A DNA stretch of 64,000 bases from Streptomyces longispororuber (GTDB taxonomy: Bacteria > Actinomycetota > Actinomycetes > Streptomycetales > Streptomycetaceae): contig NZ_BNBT01000005.1 in the NCBI RefSeq assembly GCF_014656095.1, forward strand, positions 1 to 64,000, given 5' to 3'. Positions 32,621-40,990 of this stretch are shown piece after piece (the stretch's first letter is position 1; each line of letters begins with the position of its first letter). Position numbers and translations under genes: made by a program. Under the pieces are notes generated by a model, which saw only the letters and a program-made list of their open reading frames with translations, had not been told where the DNA came from and did not search any database.

Positions 32621-33265
32621 ATGCCCCTCGTCCCCGCCGACCCGACCGTGCTGCACCCCATGCCCGGCCAGCCCCGCGTGGTGCTCCTCAAGCCGCTGAT
32701 CACCTCGCCGCTGATCGAGGTGGGGGAGTTCTCGTACTACGACGACCCCGACGACCCCACGGCCTTCGAGACCCGCAACGTGCTCTACCACTACGGGCCC
32801 GAGAAGCTCGTCATCGGGAAGTTCTGTGCCCTCGGGGAGGGCGTCCGGTTCCTCATGAACGGGGCCAACCACCGCATGGACGGGCCCTCCACGTTCCCCT
32901 TCCCGATCATGGGCGGCTCCTGGTCCGACCACTTCGACCTCATCACCGGCCTGCCCGGGCGCGGGGACACCGTGGTGGGCCACGACGTGTGGCTCGGCTA
33001 CCGGTCCCTGGTGATGCCGGGCGTCCGCGTCGGCCACGGCGCCGTCGTCGCCTCGGGCTCCGTGGTGGTCGACGACGTGCCCGACTACGGCGTCGTCGGC
33101 GGCAACCCGGCCCGCCTCCTGCGCCGCCGCCACAGCGACGAGGACATCGCGCGGCTCCTCGAAGTGGCATGGTGGGACTGGCCGTTGGAGCACCTGACAC
33201 GGCACATCCCGACGGTGATGGCGGGCAGCGTGGCCGACCTGGAGGCGGCGGCGCCCACGGCCTAG
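32621..33265 (+). CDS. Vat/CatB-type xenobiotic O-acetyltransferase
   Basis: The 214-residue protein starts at ATG 32621. It has the left-handed beta-helix hexapeptide repeats and the specific XAT motifs: EVGEFSYYDDPDDPTAFETR, YGPEKLVIGKFCALGEGVRF, LMNGANHRMDG with catalytic-type His84, and DTVVGHDVWLGYRSLVMPGV, then DYGVVGGNPARLLRRR. XATs transfer acetyl from acetyl-CoA to virginiamycin M, chloramphenicol or unknown alcohols. Catalytic His and acetyl-CoA loop are intact. Many chromosomal relatives do not confer resistance, so the substrate should stay open. It is cytosolic and monocistronic. Confidence 0.85.
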   Translation: MPLVPADPTVLHPMPGQPRVVLLKPLITSPLIEVGEFSYYDDPDDPTAFETRNVLYHYGPEKLVIGKFCALGEGVRFLMNGANHRMDGPSTFPFPIMGGSWSDHFDLITGLPGRGDTVVGHDVWLGYRSLVMPGVRVGHGAVVASGSVVVDDVPDYGVVGGNPARLLRRRHSDEDIARLLEVAWWDWPLEHLTRHIPTVMAGSVADLEAAAPTA

Positions 33266-33274
33266 TACGAGCGA

Positions 33275-33571
33275 CTCGTGGGCGGCCGTCAGGGCCTCGT
33301 ACGCCTCGTCGTGGCGGGCCGGCCGGTGCAGGGCGACGCCGAGTTCGAGCCGGGCCGGTTCGCTCCAGGCGGGCATCCGCACGGCCTCGAAGCGGCGCAG
33401 CGCGTGGCGCAGGCGCTCGCGGCCCCGGGAGCGGCCGCGCTCCAGGTCCGACAGGGCCCGCACGCTCACCCCCGCGGCGTGCGCGAGCCCCTCCTGGCTC
33501 AGCCCGGCGGTCGTACGCAGCACGCACAGGAGCTCACCGAACCCGCGCGCGGCCGGTGAGTCCGTACTTAT
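33275..33571 (-). pseudogene. XRE-family regulator remnant (HTH joined to TPR tail)
   Basis: The minus strand reads FGELLCVLRTTAGLSQEG, then LAHAAGVSVRALSDLERGRS, the XRE HTH found at the N-terminus of large NB-ARC/TPR regulators. It passes directly to SEPARLELGVALHRPARH, DEAYEALTAAHESLV, a TPR-like C-terminus. The several-hundred-residue ATPase core is missing, so an internal deletion is inferred. There is no ATG or GTG upstream of FGELL in frame. GTG 33523 would cut the first helix. A TATAAG element (minus strand) remains near 33563. Confidence 0.55.
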
Positions 33572-33616
33572 AGCCGCATGCCCCCTGATCAGCGGGGCCC
33601 GGCCGGAACGGCGGTC

Positions 33617-33656
33617 CCACCGGCAGAAGTATGCAAGACATTACTTCTGCCGGTGG
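33617..33656. repeat. Perfect 15-bp inverted repeat
   Basis: Arms CCACCGGCAGAAGTA and TACTTCTGCCGGTGG surround a 10-nt loop, about 160 bp upstream of the PI-PLC-like gene. No T-run follows. Length and symmetry suit an operator or a stable leader structure. Confidence 0.7.
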
Positions 33657-33818
33657 AACAGCATGGTCCCGCTCTCTCACACCGTGTTGGCTCATGGGTG
33701 TCGGGCGCGGGACCGGACGACATCGTCACCGGCCACGCGCCACGACCGCCGACATCACCCCCCGGTCACCGCTGCCGCACCGCCGGCTTCGGGGCCGCCC
33801 TCACCCGTGGACCACGAC

Positions 33819-35399
33819 ATGCGTACAAGGGACTCTCGCGCCCTGCCGGCCGTACCCTCCTCACCGGCCGTACCCGAGCCACCGGCCGTGACGGCCACGA
33901 GCAGCGAGGCGGAGCCCCGCCCCGGCTTCTCCCGCGGGCACCGTGTGCTGCGCACACTGGCTCTCCCCGTCCTCTCGCTGCTCTTCCTCGCCGCGATGCT
34001 GCCGACCCCGACGACCGCGGCGGCCGCCTCCAGCAAGTACGGCAACGCCCGCTTCGACCAGTGGTCGTGGCTGACCACCCACAACTCGTACGCGTACAAC
34101 CCGGTGCCCGCGCTTCCGCCGCGGAACCAGTCGCGCACCATCTCCCAGCAGCTCGGTGACGGGGTGCGGGGGCTGATGCTGGACACGTACGACTACGACA
34201 ACCGGCAGACGCAGACGAAGGAAATCCGTCTGTGCCACACGGAGTGGGCCTGCTTCGAGACCCTGGAGAACGAGCTCGGCAAGGTCGTCGACTTCCTGAA
34301 GAAGAACCGGCAGGAAGTCGTCACCATCTTCCTGGAGAACTACGCGGCGGAGGAAGGGCTCACCCGCACGATCGGAAAGGTGCTGGAGGACAAGGACGCG
34401 AAGGACCTGCTGTTCTCGCCCTCCACCTACAAGATCGACCAGGGGAACTGGCCGCTCCTGCGCACGATGGTCGCGGACAACCAGCGCCTGGTGGTGTTCC
34501 AGGACAAGTGGACCAAAGACGTGCCCGTGAAGTCCGTCCCCAAGCAGGGCGAGCAGCCCGTCGAGTACGGCCAACTCATGTACACCTGGAAGCGCACGGT
34601 GGAGACGCTGTACAGCTACGACGGCCGGCCGCAGGGCTGCGAGGCCCGCGGGCAGAGCCGCCCGCTGAACGAGGTCCCGATGAAGGACACGAAGGCGCTC
34701 ACGCCGTTGTTCACCATGAACCAGTTCAACTCGGACTCGCTGGACCCGGAGAAGAAGTCGCGGGGTGACAACGGCGACGCCCTGAGGAACCGCATTGAGA
34801 AGGACTGCCGTCCCGCCGCCGGGCGGAACCCGAACTTCGTCGCGGTCAACTTCCACCAGCACTCCGACACCGAGGGCGTCACGCCGCTGTCGGTCGTCGA
34901 CGACCTGAACCGCACCACGTACATAGACGAGCCGCACCCGGCCCTGTGGACCGTCAACTCCAACAAGCAGTACGTCGGCACCTACGCGTCCAACCGCTGC
35001 ATGGTGCGCGGCGATGAGTTCGACACGGGCGAGGGCGGCCTGGTCACCCAGCGGGACTGCGCGAACCCTGCGCCCAGCAGCCACCAGTGGACCGCCACCA
35101 AGCCCTCCTACGACGGCAAGGGCCACTACTGGATCAAGGCGGGCAACGGCTCCTGCCTCACGGTCCCGTACAACAACGGCACCCCGCCCGGCAGCGGCAC
35201 GCAGCTCTTCTGGTGGCCGTGCGAGACCCGCTGGTCCTCCGGGAGCCAGCTCTGGAACGTCATGCCGGCGACCCTGTACGGCGGGGCCCGCGGCTACTAC
35301 TTCGTCAACCAGTGGACGGGCAAGTGCCTGACCCTGGACCCCTCGACCACCGGCGGCAAGGTCGGCAAGGTCACACAGGCGGCCTGCCCGCCCCGCTGA
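33819..35399 (+). CDS. Secreted PI-PLC X-domain protein with ricin-type C-terminal domain
   Basis: ATG 33819 gives 526 residues with a long n-region and hydrophobic core LRTLALPVLSLLFLAAMLPT (44-63), cleaved near 70. A GTG at about 33950 would give a shorter signal, so the start is uncertain. The PLC X-type TIM barrel follows: SWLTTHNSYAYN with catalytic His88, RGLMLDTYDYDN, and IRLCHTEW with His140, the second catalytic His. Enzymes of this fold cleave phosphatidylinositol or act on other phosphodiesters. From about 385 a beta-trefoil carbohydrate-binding module is seen (WTVNSNKQYVGTYASNRCMV, CLTVPYNNGTPPGSGTQLFW, KCLTLDPSTTGGKVGKVTQA). Confidence 0.8.
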   Translation: MRTRDSRALPAVPSSPAVPEPPAVTATSSEAEPRPGFSRGHRVLRTLALPVLSLLFLAAMLPTPTTAAAASSKYGNARFDQWSWLTTHNSYAYNPVPALPPRNQSRTISQQLGDGVRGLMLDTYDYDNRQTQTKEIRLCHTEWACFETLENELGKVVDFLKKNRQEVVTIFLENYAAEEGLTRTIGKVLEDKDAKDLLFSPSTYKIDQGNWPLLRTMVADNQRLVVFQDKWTKDVPVKSVPKQGEQPVEYGQLMYTWKRTVETLYSYDGRPQGCEARGQSRPLNEVPMKDTKALTPLFTMNQFNSDSLDPEKKSRGDNGDALRNRIEKDCRPAAGRNPNFVAVNFHQHSDTEGVTPLSVVDDLNRTTYIDEPHPALWTVNSNKQYVGTYASNRCMVRGDEFDTGEGGLVTQRDCANPAPSSHQWTATKPSYDGKGHYWIKAGNGSCLTVPYNNGTPPGSGTQLFWWPCETRWSSGSQLWNVMPATLYGGARGYYFVNQWTGKCLTLDPSTTGGKVGKVTQAACPPR

Positions 35400-35416
35400 G
35401 CCCGACCCACCCGTGA

Positions 35417-35452
35417 CGGTGCCCCCGGAGCCCTCAAGCCCCGGGGGCACCG
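35417..35452 (+). terminator. Terminator after the PI-PLC gene
   Basis: Perfect 12-bp arms CGGTGCCCCCGG and CCGGGGGCACCG with a 12-nt loop. Confidence 0.75.
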
Positions 35453-35520
35453 CCACGCCGTATCCGCGCCCGCGCCCGTGGACGGGCATCGCCCGCCGGG
35501 TCCGGGGCAACCGGCGGAGT

Positions 35521-35793
35521 ATGACGACTCATGACGAGCACCGCGGTACCCCCGGCATGGGAGAGATGGAACGAGGAACCCCACATCGCCTCGCGGCTCG
35601 CGACAGCATGTGGACGGTGGCCTGGACGGCCCTGTGCGTCCTGCTGGCCCTCTGGTCCCTGGCCTGGGGAATCGGCGCGGCCCGCGGCACCACCCACGCC
35701 TGGGTGTACTGCTTCTGCGGCCTCATACTCCTCGCCTGCGCCTTGTGGGCCCGCCGCTCAGCGATCCGGAACAGTCCGCCGCGGCATCTGTGA
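35521..35793 (+). CDS. Small membrane protein (90 aa)
   Basis: ATG at 35521. The N-terminal 28 residues are hydrophilic. Two membrane helices follow: MWTVAWTALCVLLALWSLAW (30-49) and HAWVYCFCGLILLACALWAR (58-77). A basic tail (RRSAIRNSPPRHL) suggests a cytosolic C-terminus. An internal ATG at 35557 is an alternative start. No family recognised. Short, helix-turn-helix-in-membrane layout and codon bias argue that it is real. Confidence 0.55.
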   Translation: MTTHDEHRGTPGMGEMERGTPHRLAARDSMWTVAWTALCVLLALWSLAWGIGAARGTTHAWVYCFCGLILLACALWARRSAIRNSPPRHL

Positions 35794-35885
35794 GGTGAGG
35801 GCTCGTCGCGGGCATCAGGTTCGACGCCTGTTCGTTGTCGGCGAAGGCGGTCGTGGGCCGGGTCCTCGGCTGCCAGGGTGTGCTC

Positions 35886-36413
35886 ATGGGTACGACACCG
35901 GATGGGCGGATCATCCCGCCCGCGCATGCCGACGAACGCGCCATGCTGGAAGCGTGGCTGGACTTCCACCGTGCGACGCTGGCCCTGAAGTGCGCCGGCC
36001 TGGAGGACGGGCCGTTACGGCGCGCTGCGGCGTCGCCGTCGTCGATGACGCTGCTCGGCCTGCTGCAGCACATGGCCGAGGTGGAGCGCAACTGGTTCCA
36101 ACGCGTCTTCGCGGGCCTGGCGGTGGCGCCGGTCTTCGGGGAGGACAACCCCGACGGCTTCGCCCTCCGGCCTGAGCGAGGGCTGGACGAGGTGAGGGCC
36201 GCGTGGGAAGCGGAGGTCGCCCGCGGCCGTGAGCTCATCGCCACCGCGTCGCTGGACGACTCCGGCCGCCTCTCCGAGCGCGACGCGGGAGTCGTCGGGG
36301 ACCGGGCCGTCTCCCTGCGCTGGATCATGATGCACATGATCGAGGAGTACGCGCGTCACAACGGCCACGCCGATCTCCTCCGCGAACGGGTCGACGGAGT
36401 CACCGGCGTGTGA
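35886..36413 (+). CDS. DinB/DUF664-family protein
   Basis: ATG 35886 (175 residues) is the first start that matches the family: [36 protein letters not shown], then [20 protein letters not shown] and the closing [20 protein letters not shown]. The metal His triad of DinB four-helix bundles is visible: His in LQHMAEVE, and His in [14 protein letters not shown]. In actinobacteria many such proteins are mycothiol-dependent transferases. Cytosolic, monocistronic. Confidence 0.8.
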   Translation: MGTTPDGRIIPPAHADERAMLEAWLDFHRATLALKCAGLEDGPLRRAAASPSSMTLLGLLQHMAEVERNWFQRVFAGLAVAPVFGEDNPDGFALRPERGLDEVRAAWEAEVARGRELIATASLDDSGRLSERDAGVVGDRAVSLRWIMMHMIEEYARHNGHADLLRERVDGVTGV

Positions 36414-36695
36414 GACGGGTGGCGAGGCCGGAGGCGCCGGGCGCCGCGCGGCGTGCGGCGTGCGGCGTGCGAGATGTCGGGCGGGGCCGGAGGTGCGGGC
36501 GCGAGGCGGTGTGTGCGACGGGGGCGGGGGGCGGGGCGGTGGCGCCAGGGGCGGAGCAACATGTGAGACCTGGTACGAGGCCAGAGGCGTCGGATACCAG
36601 GCGCGAAGCGGCGCGGGAATCCGTACAACCGTTCCAGTACGTCGAGGGTCTTGGAGGCGTATCTCTGATCGACTTCCTACTAGGGGGGAACGGAC
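36414..36695. other. Intergenic region with GCGTGCG repeats
   Basis: Short direct repeats (GCGTGCGGCGTGCGGCGTGC at 36447-36468) and a promoter-like AT-rich patch near 36640-36685 precede the FG-GAP gene. No gene seen. Confidence 0.4.
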
Positions 36696-38135
36696 GTGCG
36701 ACGCCACATCCGTCACGCCATCGCGATCGCCGCGGCGGCCACCACACTCTCCGGAGGCCTGCTGGCCTCCACCGGCACCCCGGCCGAGGCCGCCCCTGCG
36801 GCGCCCGCGCCCAGCCGGTACTCCGACGACTTCAACGGCGACGGCTACCACGACCTGGCCATCGGCTCCCCGGACGCCGGCGTGCAGGTCACCGGCACGG
36901 ACGGAACCACCACCACGCTGGGGAGCGCGGGCTACGTCACCGTCTCGTACGGCAGCAAGGACGGTGCCCAGAAGACCGGCCTGAAGGCGCTCACGCAGAA
37001 CAGCCCCGGAGTGCCGGGCGACGCGGCCCAGAACCGGCGGTTCGGGCAGGTCCTCACCACCGGCGACTTCAACGCCGACGGCTACGCGGACCTCGCCGTG
37101 GGCGGCCGGGACCAGGTCAGCCTGCTCTGGGGCAGCCGCACCGGCCTCAAGGGCGGCACCCTGATGGCCGACCCCCTGGACTGGCCCGGCTACGGCACGG
37201 TCCTCAAGGCCGGTGACTTCACCGGCGACGGGAAGACCGACCTGGTCGTCGGCCACGGCACCAGGCTCGACCTCTTCAAGGGCCCCTTCAAGGCGGACGG
37301 CTCGCCCGTCTCGACGAAGAAGGTGGACACCGGCCGCAACTACCCCGTCTATGACGAGGGGGCGCAGGACCGGATCGCCGTGGGCCGCGTCAACAAGGGC
37401 TCCACCGACGACCTCGTCGTCCTGGGCGAGGAGCGCATGCGGGGCCGGGTGCTCCTCGGCGGGGCCTCCGGGCTGCGCCTCACCCCGGCCACCATCCGCG
37501 GCGGCAACAGTGTCGCCGTAGCGGACTTCGACAAGGACGGCTACGGCGACGTGGCGGTGGGCGACGCGGCGTCCGTGCTCGACACCGAACGCTCCGCGGG
37601 CGTGGTCCGGGTCAACTACGGGGCCTCCAACGGGGTGGACGAGAACCGCAGCATGCGGATGTTCACCGAGGACACCCCCGGCGTCCCGGGCGGCGTCCAG
37701 CAGGGCGACCGCTTCGGCGCCTCCGTCGCCGCGGCCGACCTCAACCGGGACGGCTACGCCGACCTGGTCGTCGGCGCCCCCGGCGAGCGCAAGCCCACCT
37801 GCGAGCACTGCTACATCAGCGGCGGCGGCCTGTACGTGCTGAAGGGCTCGACCAAGGGCGTCACCGGCACCGGCGCCGCGTTCTACGCCTACAACGCGCC
37901 CGGTCTGCCGCGCCCCGCCGGTACGTACCGCATCCCCTCGCAGCTCAAGGCCACGGACCTGAACAACGACAAGCAGCCCGAGATCACCATCCCGGTCCGG
38001 GCGACCGCGCCGCAGGTCTGGTCGGTCGGCACGAAGGGCGGCAAGGTCGCCGGGACCTCGCCCACCCGCGTCGTGAACGCGCCGGTGGACCCCCAGATCG
38101 GCGTCGGCCTCGAGTTCGGCGTACTCGCCCGCTGA
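36696..38135 (+). CDS. Secreted FG-GAP/VCBS repeat protein (integrin-alpha-like beta-propeller)
   Basis: GTG 36696 follows AGGGGGGAA. The 479-residue protein has a signal peptide (HAIAIAAAATTLSGGLLAST, AEA cleavage near 33). At least six FG-GAP blades carry the D-x-N/D-x-D-G calcium loop and x-D-L-x-V-G ending: DFNGDGYHDLAIGSPD, DFNADGYADLAVGG, DFTGDGKTDLVVGH, DFDKDGYGDVAVGD, DLNRDGYADLVVGAPG, DLNNDKQPEITIPV. These form a calcium-binding propeller on the cell surface. Such proteins are common in Streptomyces secretomes; ligand unknown. Confidence 0.85.
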   Translation: MRRHIRHAIAIAAAATTLSGGLLASTGTPAEAAPAAPAPSRYSDDFNGDGYHDLAIGSPDAGVQVTGTDGTTTTLGSAGYVTVSYGSKDGAQKTGLKALTQNSPGVPGDAAQNRRFGQVLTTGDFNADGYADLAVGGRDQVSLLWGSRTGLKGGTLMADPLDWPGYGTVLKAGDFTGDGKTDLVVGHGTRLDLFKGPFKADGSPVSTKKVDTGRNYPVYDEGAQDRIAVGRVNKGSTDDLVVLGEERMRGRVLLGGASGLRLTPATIRGGNSVAVADFDKDGYGDVAVGDAASVLDTERSAGVVRVNYGASNGVDENRSMRMFTEDTPGVPGGVQQGDRFGASVAAADLNRDGYADLVVGAPGERKPTCEHCYISGGGLYVLKGSTKGVTGTGAAFYAYNAPGLPRPAGTYRIPSQLKATDLNNDKQPEITIPVRATAPQVWSVGTKGGKVAGTSPTRVVNAPVDPQIGVGLEFGVLAR

Positions 38136-38155
38136 CGGGTTCGCCACACCGTTCG

Positions 38156-38203
38156 ACCCCCCGGGGGCCACGCCGCTGCGTCGGCCGCTGCCCCCCGGGG
38201 GGT
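38156..38203 (+). terminator. Terminator after the FG-GAP gene
   Basis: Arms ACCCCCCGGGG and CCCCGGGGGGT frame a 26-nt loop about 20 bp after the stop codon. Confidence 0.65.
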
Positions 38204-38282
38204 GGGGGCTTGACGGACGCGTGGACCGGCACCGTGACCCTGCGCCTTCAGCTCGTGCTGATCCGTGGGACAGAGTGGAGGC

Positions 38283-38786
38283 ATGACGACGTACAGGACG
38301 ATGCCTTTCCACCTGGAGACCGCGCGGTTGGCACTGCGGCCGTGGGCCGAGTCGGACGCCGCTGACTTCTGCGCCCTGCTCGCCGAACGCGGCAAGGGCA
38401 CTCCCGCGGTGGAGCACATCCGGACGTCCATCGCGGAGCTGCTCGCCGCGACGGCGACCACGGGGATCGCCCTGTTGCCCATCCAGCGCCGGGACGAGGG
38501 CGACTTCATCGGCTACTGCGGGCTGATCATCGGCCGTTCCACCGTGGAGGAGCCCGAAATCGCGTACGAGCTGTTCCAGCACGCGCATGGGCGTGGCTAC
38601 GCCACCGAAGCGGCCGGCGCGGTGCTCGACGCCGCTGTGGCGACCGGGCGGAAACGGCTCTGGTCGACCGTCGGCGCGTGGAACACACCGTCGCTCCGCG
38701 TCCTGGAGAAGCTCGAGTTCGAGCGGCACCACGCCTCCATGGAGGACAACGGCGAAGTGGTCTGGCTCACGCGCTCGTTGCCGTGA
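38283..38786 (+). CDS. GNAT-family N-acetyltransferase (RimJ/RimL type)
   Basis: The 167-residue protein starts at ATG 38283. The opening FHLETARLALRPWAESDAAD, mid-segment GDFIGYCGLIIG, and EIAYELFQHAHGRGYATEAA (with the acetyl-CoA pyrophosphate loop Q/R-x-x-G-x-G/A as HGRGYATEA) followed by LWSTVGAWNTPSLRVLEKLE are the RimJ/RimL pattern. It acetylates an amine on a protein or small molecule; target unknown. Cytosolic. Confidence 0.85.
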   Translation: MTTYRTMPFHLETARLALRPWAESDAADFCALLAERGKGTPAVEHIRTSIAELLAATATTGIALLPIQRRDEGDFIGYCGLIIGRSTVEEPEIAYELFQHAHGRGYATEAAGAVLDAAVATGRKRLWSTVGAWNTPSLRVLEKLEFERHHASMEDNGEVVWLTRSLP

Positions 38787-38990
38787 CGCAGATGGTGGTG
38801 GCCCGCGACGGCCACCGGTGGCGAGCTGCCTGGCCGGGCTGCCCACCCCCGCCGGAGGCGCCGACGGCCAGGCCCCGCCGGTCCTGGCGCAACGGCGGAA
38901 TCCCGACCACGAACCCCTCTGGACTTTCCATCCAGGGCGTGTACGTTTGGTCCAGAGCCGCACGGCACGCGGGGAGGGCGAGGCACTGCC

Positions 38991-39854
38991 ATGAGCGCCG
39001 AGAACGGCACCGGCACCAGTACGGGAACGGGCACCAGTACGGGAACCGGCACTGGCGTCCACGACGGACCCCTGAACCCCGTCGGCGCTCGGGGCGCCGA
39101 CGGGGTTCAGGGCGCCCCCGCCGTCCAGACCGCGGCCCCGGAGGGCGATCCGGCCGCGGGCCGTGAGCGGAGTGCCGAGCGGGACGCGATCATCGCCGCC
39201 CTCGTGCCCGTGGCCGAGGGCATCGCGGCCACCTTCGGCTCGCTCTGCGAAGCCGTGGTGCACGACTACCGGCGGCCGGAACGGTCCGTCGTGGCGATCG
39301 CGGGCGAGGTCACCCACCGCAGCGTCGGCGGGGCCATGAGCGAGATCGGCCTGGGCATGCTGGCCCGGGGCGACGCGGCGGCCGACGAGCTGAACTACCT
39401 CACCCGCACCCAGGACGGGAAGCTGGTCAAGTCGTCCACCATGCTGCTGCGGGACAGCGGCGGCGCGGTGTTCGGGGCGCTGTGCGTCAACCTCGACATC
39501 ACCGCGGTCCAGCAGGCCGGCGCCCTGCTCGGTGAACTCGCGGGCGTCGCCGCCCCGCCGGCCGACGTGCCGACCACGACCTTCGGCGACGACATGGAGT
39601 CCGTCCTCGCCTCGGTCGTCGACGCCTACCAGCTCCGCCGCAACCGGCCGTGGAGCGAGCTCGACCGCCCCGCGCGCCTGGAGCTGTTCCGCGACCTCGA
39701 CGAGCGCGGCGTCTTCGCCCTGCGGGGCGCGGTCCCGCGGGTCGCCGCCCGCCTCGGCATCTCCCGCGCCTCCGCCTACACCTACCTCGCCAAGTCCCGT
39801 GACCGGGCCGCACCGGGGCCCGGGCCCGACACCCCACCAGGAGCACCCGCATGA
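38991..39854 (+). CDS. YheO/DauR-type transcriptional regulator (PAS plus HTH)
   Basis: ATG 38991 follows GAGGGCGAGG. Residues 1-60 are low complexity: a GTGTST repeat encoded by tandem 18-bp units, then a segment made by a perfect 19-bp DNA inverted repeat. The YheO-like PAS domain starts near 62 (SAERDAIIAALVPVAEGIAA, CEAVVHDYRRPERSVVAIAG, HRSVGGAMSEIG, NYLTRTQDGKLVKSSTMLLR, CVNLDITAVQQA). A DauR-type HTH ends the protein (LELFRDLDERGVFALRGAVP, VAARLGISRASAYTYLAKSR). It overlaps the dehydratase by ATGA, so both are one operon. DauR-type regulators respond to amino-acid catabolites. Confidence 0.8.
   Translation: MSAENGTGTSTGTGTSTGTGTGVHDGPLNPVGARGADGVQGAPAVQTAAPEGDPAAGRERSAERDAIIAALVPVAEGIAATFGSLCEAVVHDYRRPERSVVAIAGEVTHRSVGGAMSEIGLGMLARGDAAADELNYLTRTQDGKLVKSSTMLLRDSGGAVFGALCVNLDITAVQQAGALLGELAGVAAPPADVPTTTFGDDMESVLASVVDAYQLRRNRPWSELDRPARLELFRDLDERGVFALRGAVPRVAARLGISRASAYTYLAKSRDRAAPGPGPDTPPGAPA
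39070..39112 (+). repeat. Perfect 19-bp inverted repeat inside the YheO-type gene
   Basis: CCCTGAACCCCGTCGGCGC pairs exactly with the segment ending ACGGGGTTCAGGG around a TCGGG loop. It lies 80 nt after the start codon, within coding sequence. It would form a very stable mRNA hairpin. Confidence 0.85.
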
Positions 39855-40831
39855 CGAGCACCCCCCTGGTCACCCTCGACGACGTGCGCGACGCCGCCGC
39901 CCGCCTCAAGGGCGTCGCCCACCGCACGCCCGTCCTGCGCTCGCGCACCCTGGACGCCCGCGTCGGCGCCGAGGTCCACCTCAAGTGCGAGAACTTCCAG
40001 CGGATCGGCGCCTTCAAGTTCCGCGGTGCCTACAACGCCGTCTCCCGGCTCACGCCGGAGCAACTGGCCAAGGGCATCGCGTCGTTCTCCTCCGGCAACC
40101 ACGCCCAGGCCATCGCGCTCGCCGCCCGTGAGACGGGCAGCAGCGCGGTGATCCTGATGCCGGAGGACACCCCGCGCTCCAAGCGCGAGGCCGCCGAGGG
40201 CTACGGCGCCGAGGTCGTCACGTACGACCGCTACTCCGGCGACCGTACCGCCCTCGGCCAGGAGCTCGCCGCCGACCGGGGGCTCACCCTCATCCCGCCG
40301 TACGACCACCCGGACGTCATCGCCGGGCAGGGCACCGCCGCGCTCGAACTCCTGGAGGACGTCGGTGCGTTGGACGCGCTGGTCGCGCCGGTGGGCGGTG
40401 GTGGGCTCATCGCGGGCAGTTCCACCGCCGCCAAGGGGCTGCACCCGGACATCCGCGTCATCGGCGTGGAGCCGGAGGTGGGCGACGACACCAAGCGGTC
40501 GCTCGAGGCCGGGCGCCGCGTCTCCGTACCCGTCCCGCGCACCATCGCCGACGGCCAGGCCATCGAGACCCCGGGGGAGCTGACGTTCCCCATCAACCAG
40601 CGCCTCGTGGACGAGGTCGTGCTGGTCTCCGACGACGAGATCCGCGCCGCGATGCGCTTCGCCTTCGAACGCCTGAAGATCGTCGTCGAGCCCAGCGGCG
40701 CCACGGCCCTCGCCGCGCTCCTGGCCGGTCGCCTCACCGACGTACCGCCACGCGTCGGCGTCATCGTCTCCGGCGGCAACATCAACACCCACCGCTTCGC
40801 GGAACTCTGCGCCGACCCGGCGGAGCGCTAA
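39851..40831 (+). CDS. PLP-dependent threonine/serine dehydratase (or hydroxyaspartate ammonia-lyase)
   Basis: The 326-residue protein starts at ATG 39851, overlapping the regulator stop. The fold-type II PLP signature is present: ENFQRIGAFKFRGAYNAVSR with the PLP-lysine (K in FKFRG), SSGNHAQAIALAARE, the phosphate loop VGGGGLIAG, and the C-terminal Ser/Cys position in GVIVSGGN. There is no regulatory ACT domain, so it is a catabolic, serine-racemase-like enzyme of about 325 residues rather than biosynthetic IlvA. Plausible substrates are L-threonine, L-serine or hydroxyaspartate. The YheO/DauR-like regulator in the same operon suggests inducible amino-acid breakdown. Confidence 0.85.
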   Translation: MTSTPLVTLDDVRDAAARLKGVAHRTPVLRSRTLDARVGAEVHLKCENFQRIGAFKFRGAYNAVSRLTPEQLAKGIASFSSGNHAQAIALAARETGSSAVILMPEDTPRSKREAAEGYGAEVVTYDRYSGDRTALGQELAADRGLTLIPPYDHPDVIAGQGTAALELLEDVGALDALVAPVGGGGLIAGSSTAAKGLHPDIRVIGVEPEVGDDTKRSLEAGRRVSVPVPRTIADGQAIETPGELTFPINQRLVDEVVLVSDDEIRAAMRFAFERLKIVVEPSGATALAALLAGRLTDVPPRVGVIVSGGNINTHRFAELCADPAER

Positions 40832-40908
40832 GTCTCCCGCCGGGCGCGCCCGTTGGCACCCGGCTCGGGTGGCCGCGCCCGGCGGCCCCCCGGGTCGGCG
40901 GACGCGCC

Positions 40909-40952
40909 GCACGCGAGGTTGTACGCGAGGCCGTACGCGAGGCCGTACGCGA
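40909..40952 (+). repeat. 12-bp tandem repeat, about 3.7 copies
   Basis: Unit GTACGCGAGGCC, with the first copy varied to GCACGCGAGGTT, lies directly upstream of the terminator hairpin. Confidence 0.65.
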
Positions 40953-40984
40953 AAGCCCCACCCCGCGTGCACGGGGTGGGGCTT
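40953..40984. terminator. Bidirectional terminator hairpin
   Basis: Perfect 12-bp arms AAGCCCCACCCC and GGGGTGGGGCTT with an 8-nt loop. A-rich and T-rich ends on both sides make it usable for the dehydratase operon (+) and for the tRNA-like gene (-). Confidence 0.85.
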
Positions 40985-40990
40985 CATCGG

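Noticed and set aside
31472..33523. A 683-codon minus-strand frame joining the XRE HTH to downstream sequence
   Set aside because: Beyond the HTH/TPR remnant (about 33275) it is antisense to the acetyltransferase and the secreted protein, with no family features.
36015..39317. A 1100-codon open frame on the minus strand
   Set aside because: It lies antisense to FG-GAP, GNAT and YheO-type genes that have clear motifs. Long antisense frames are expected in very high-GC DNA. No domain was recognised.
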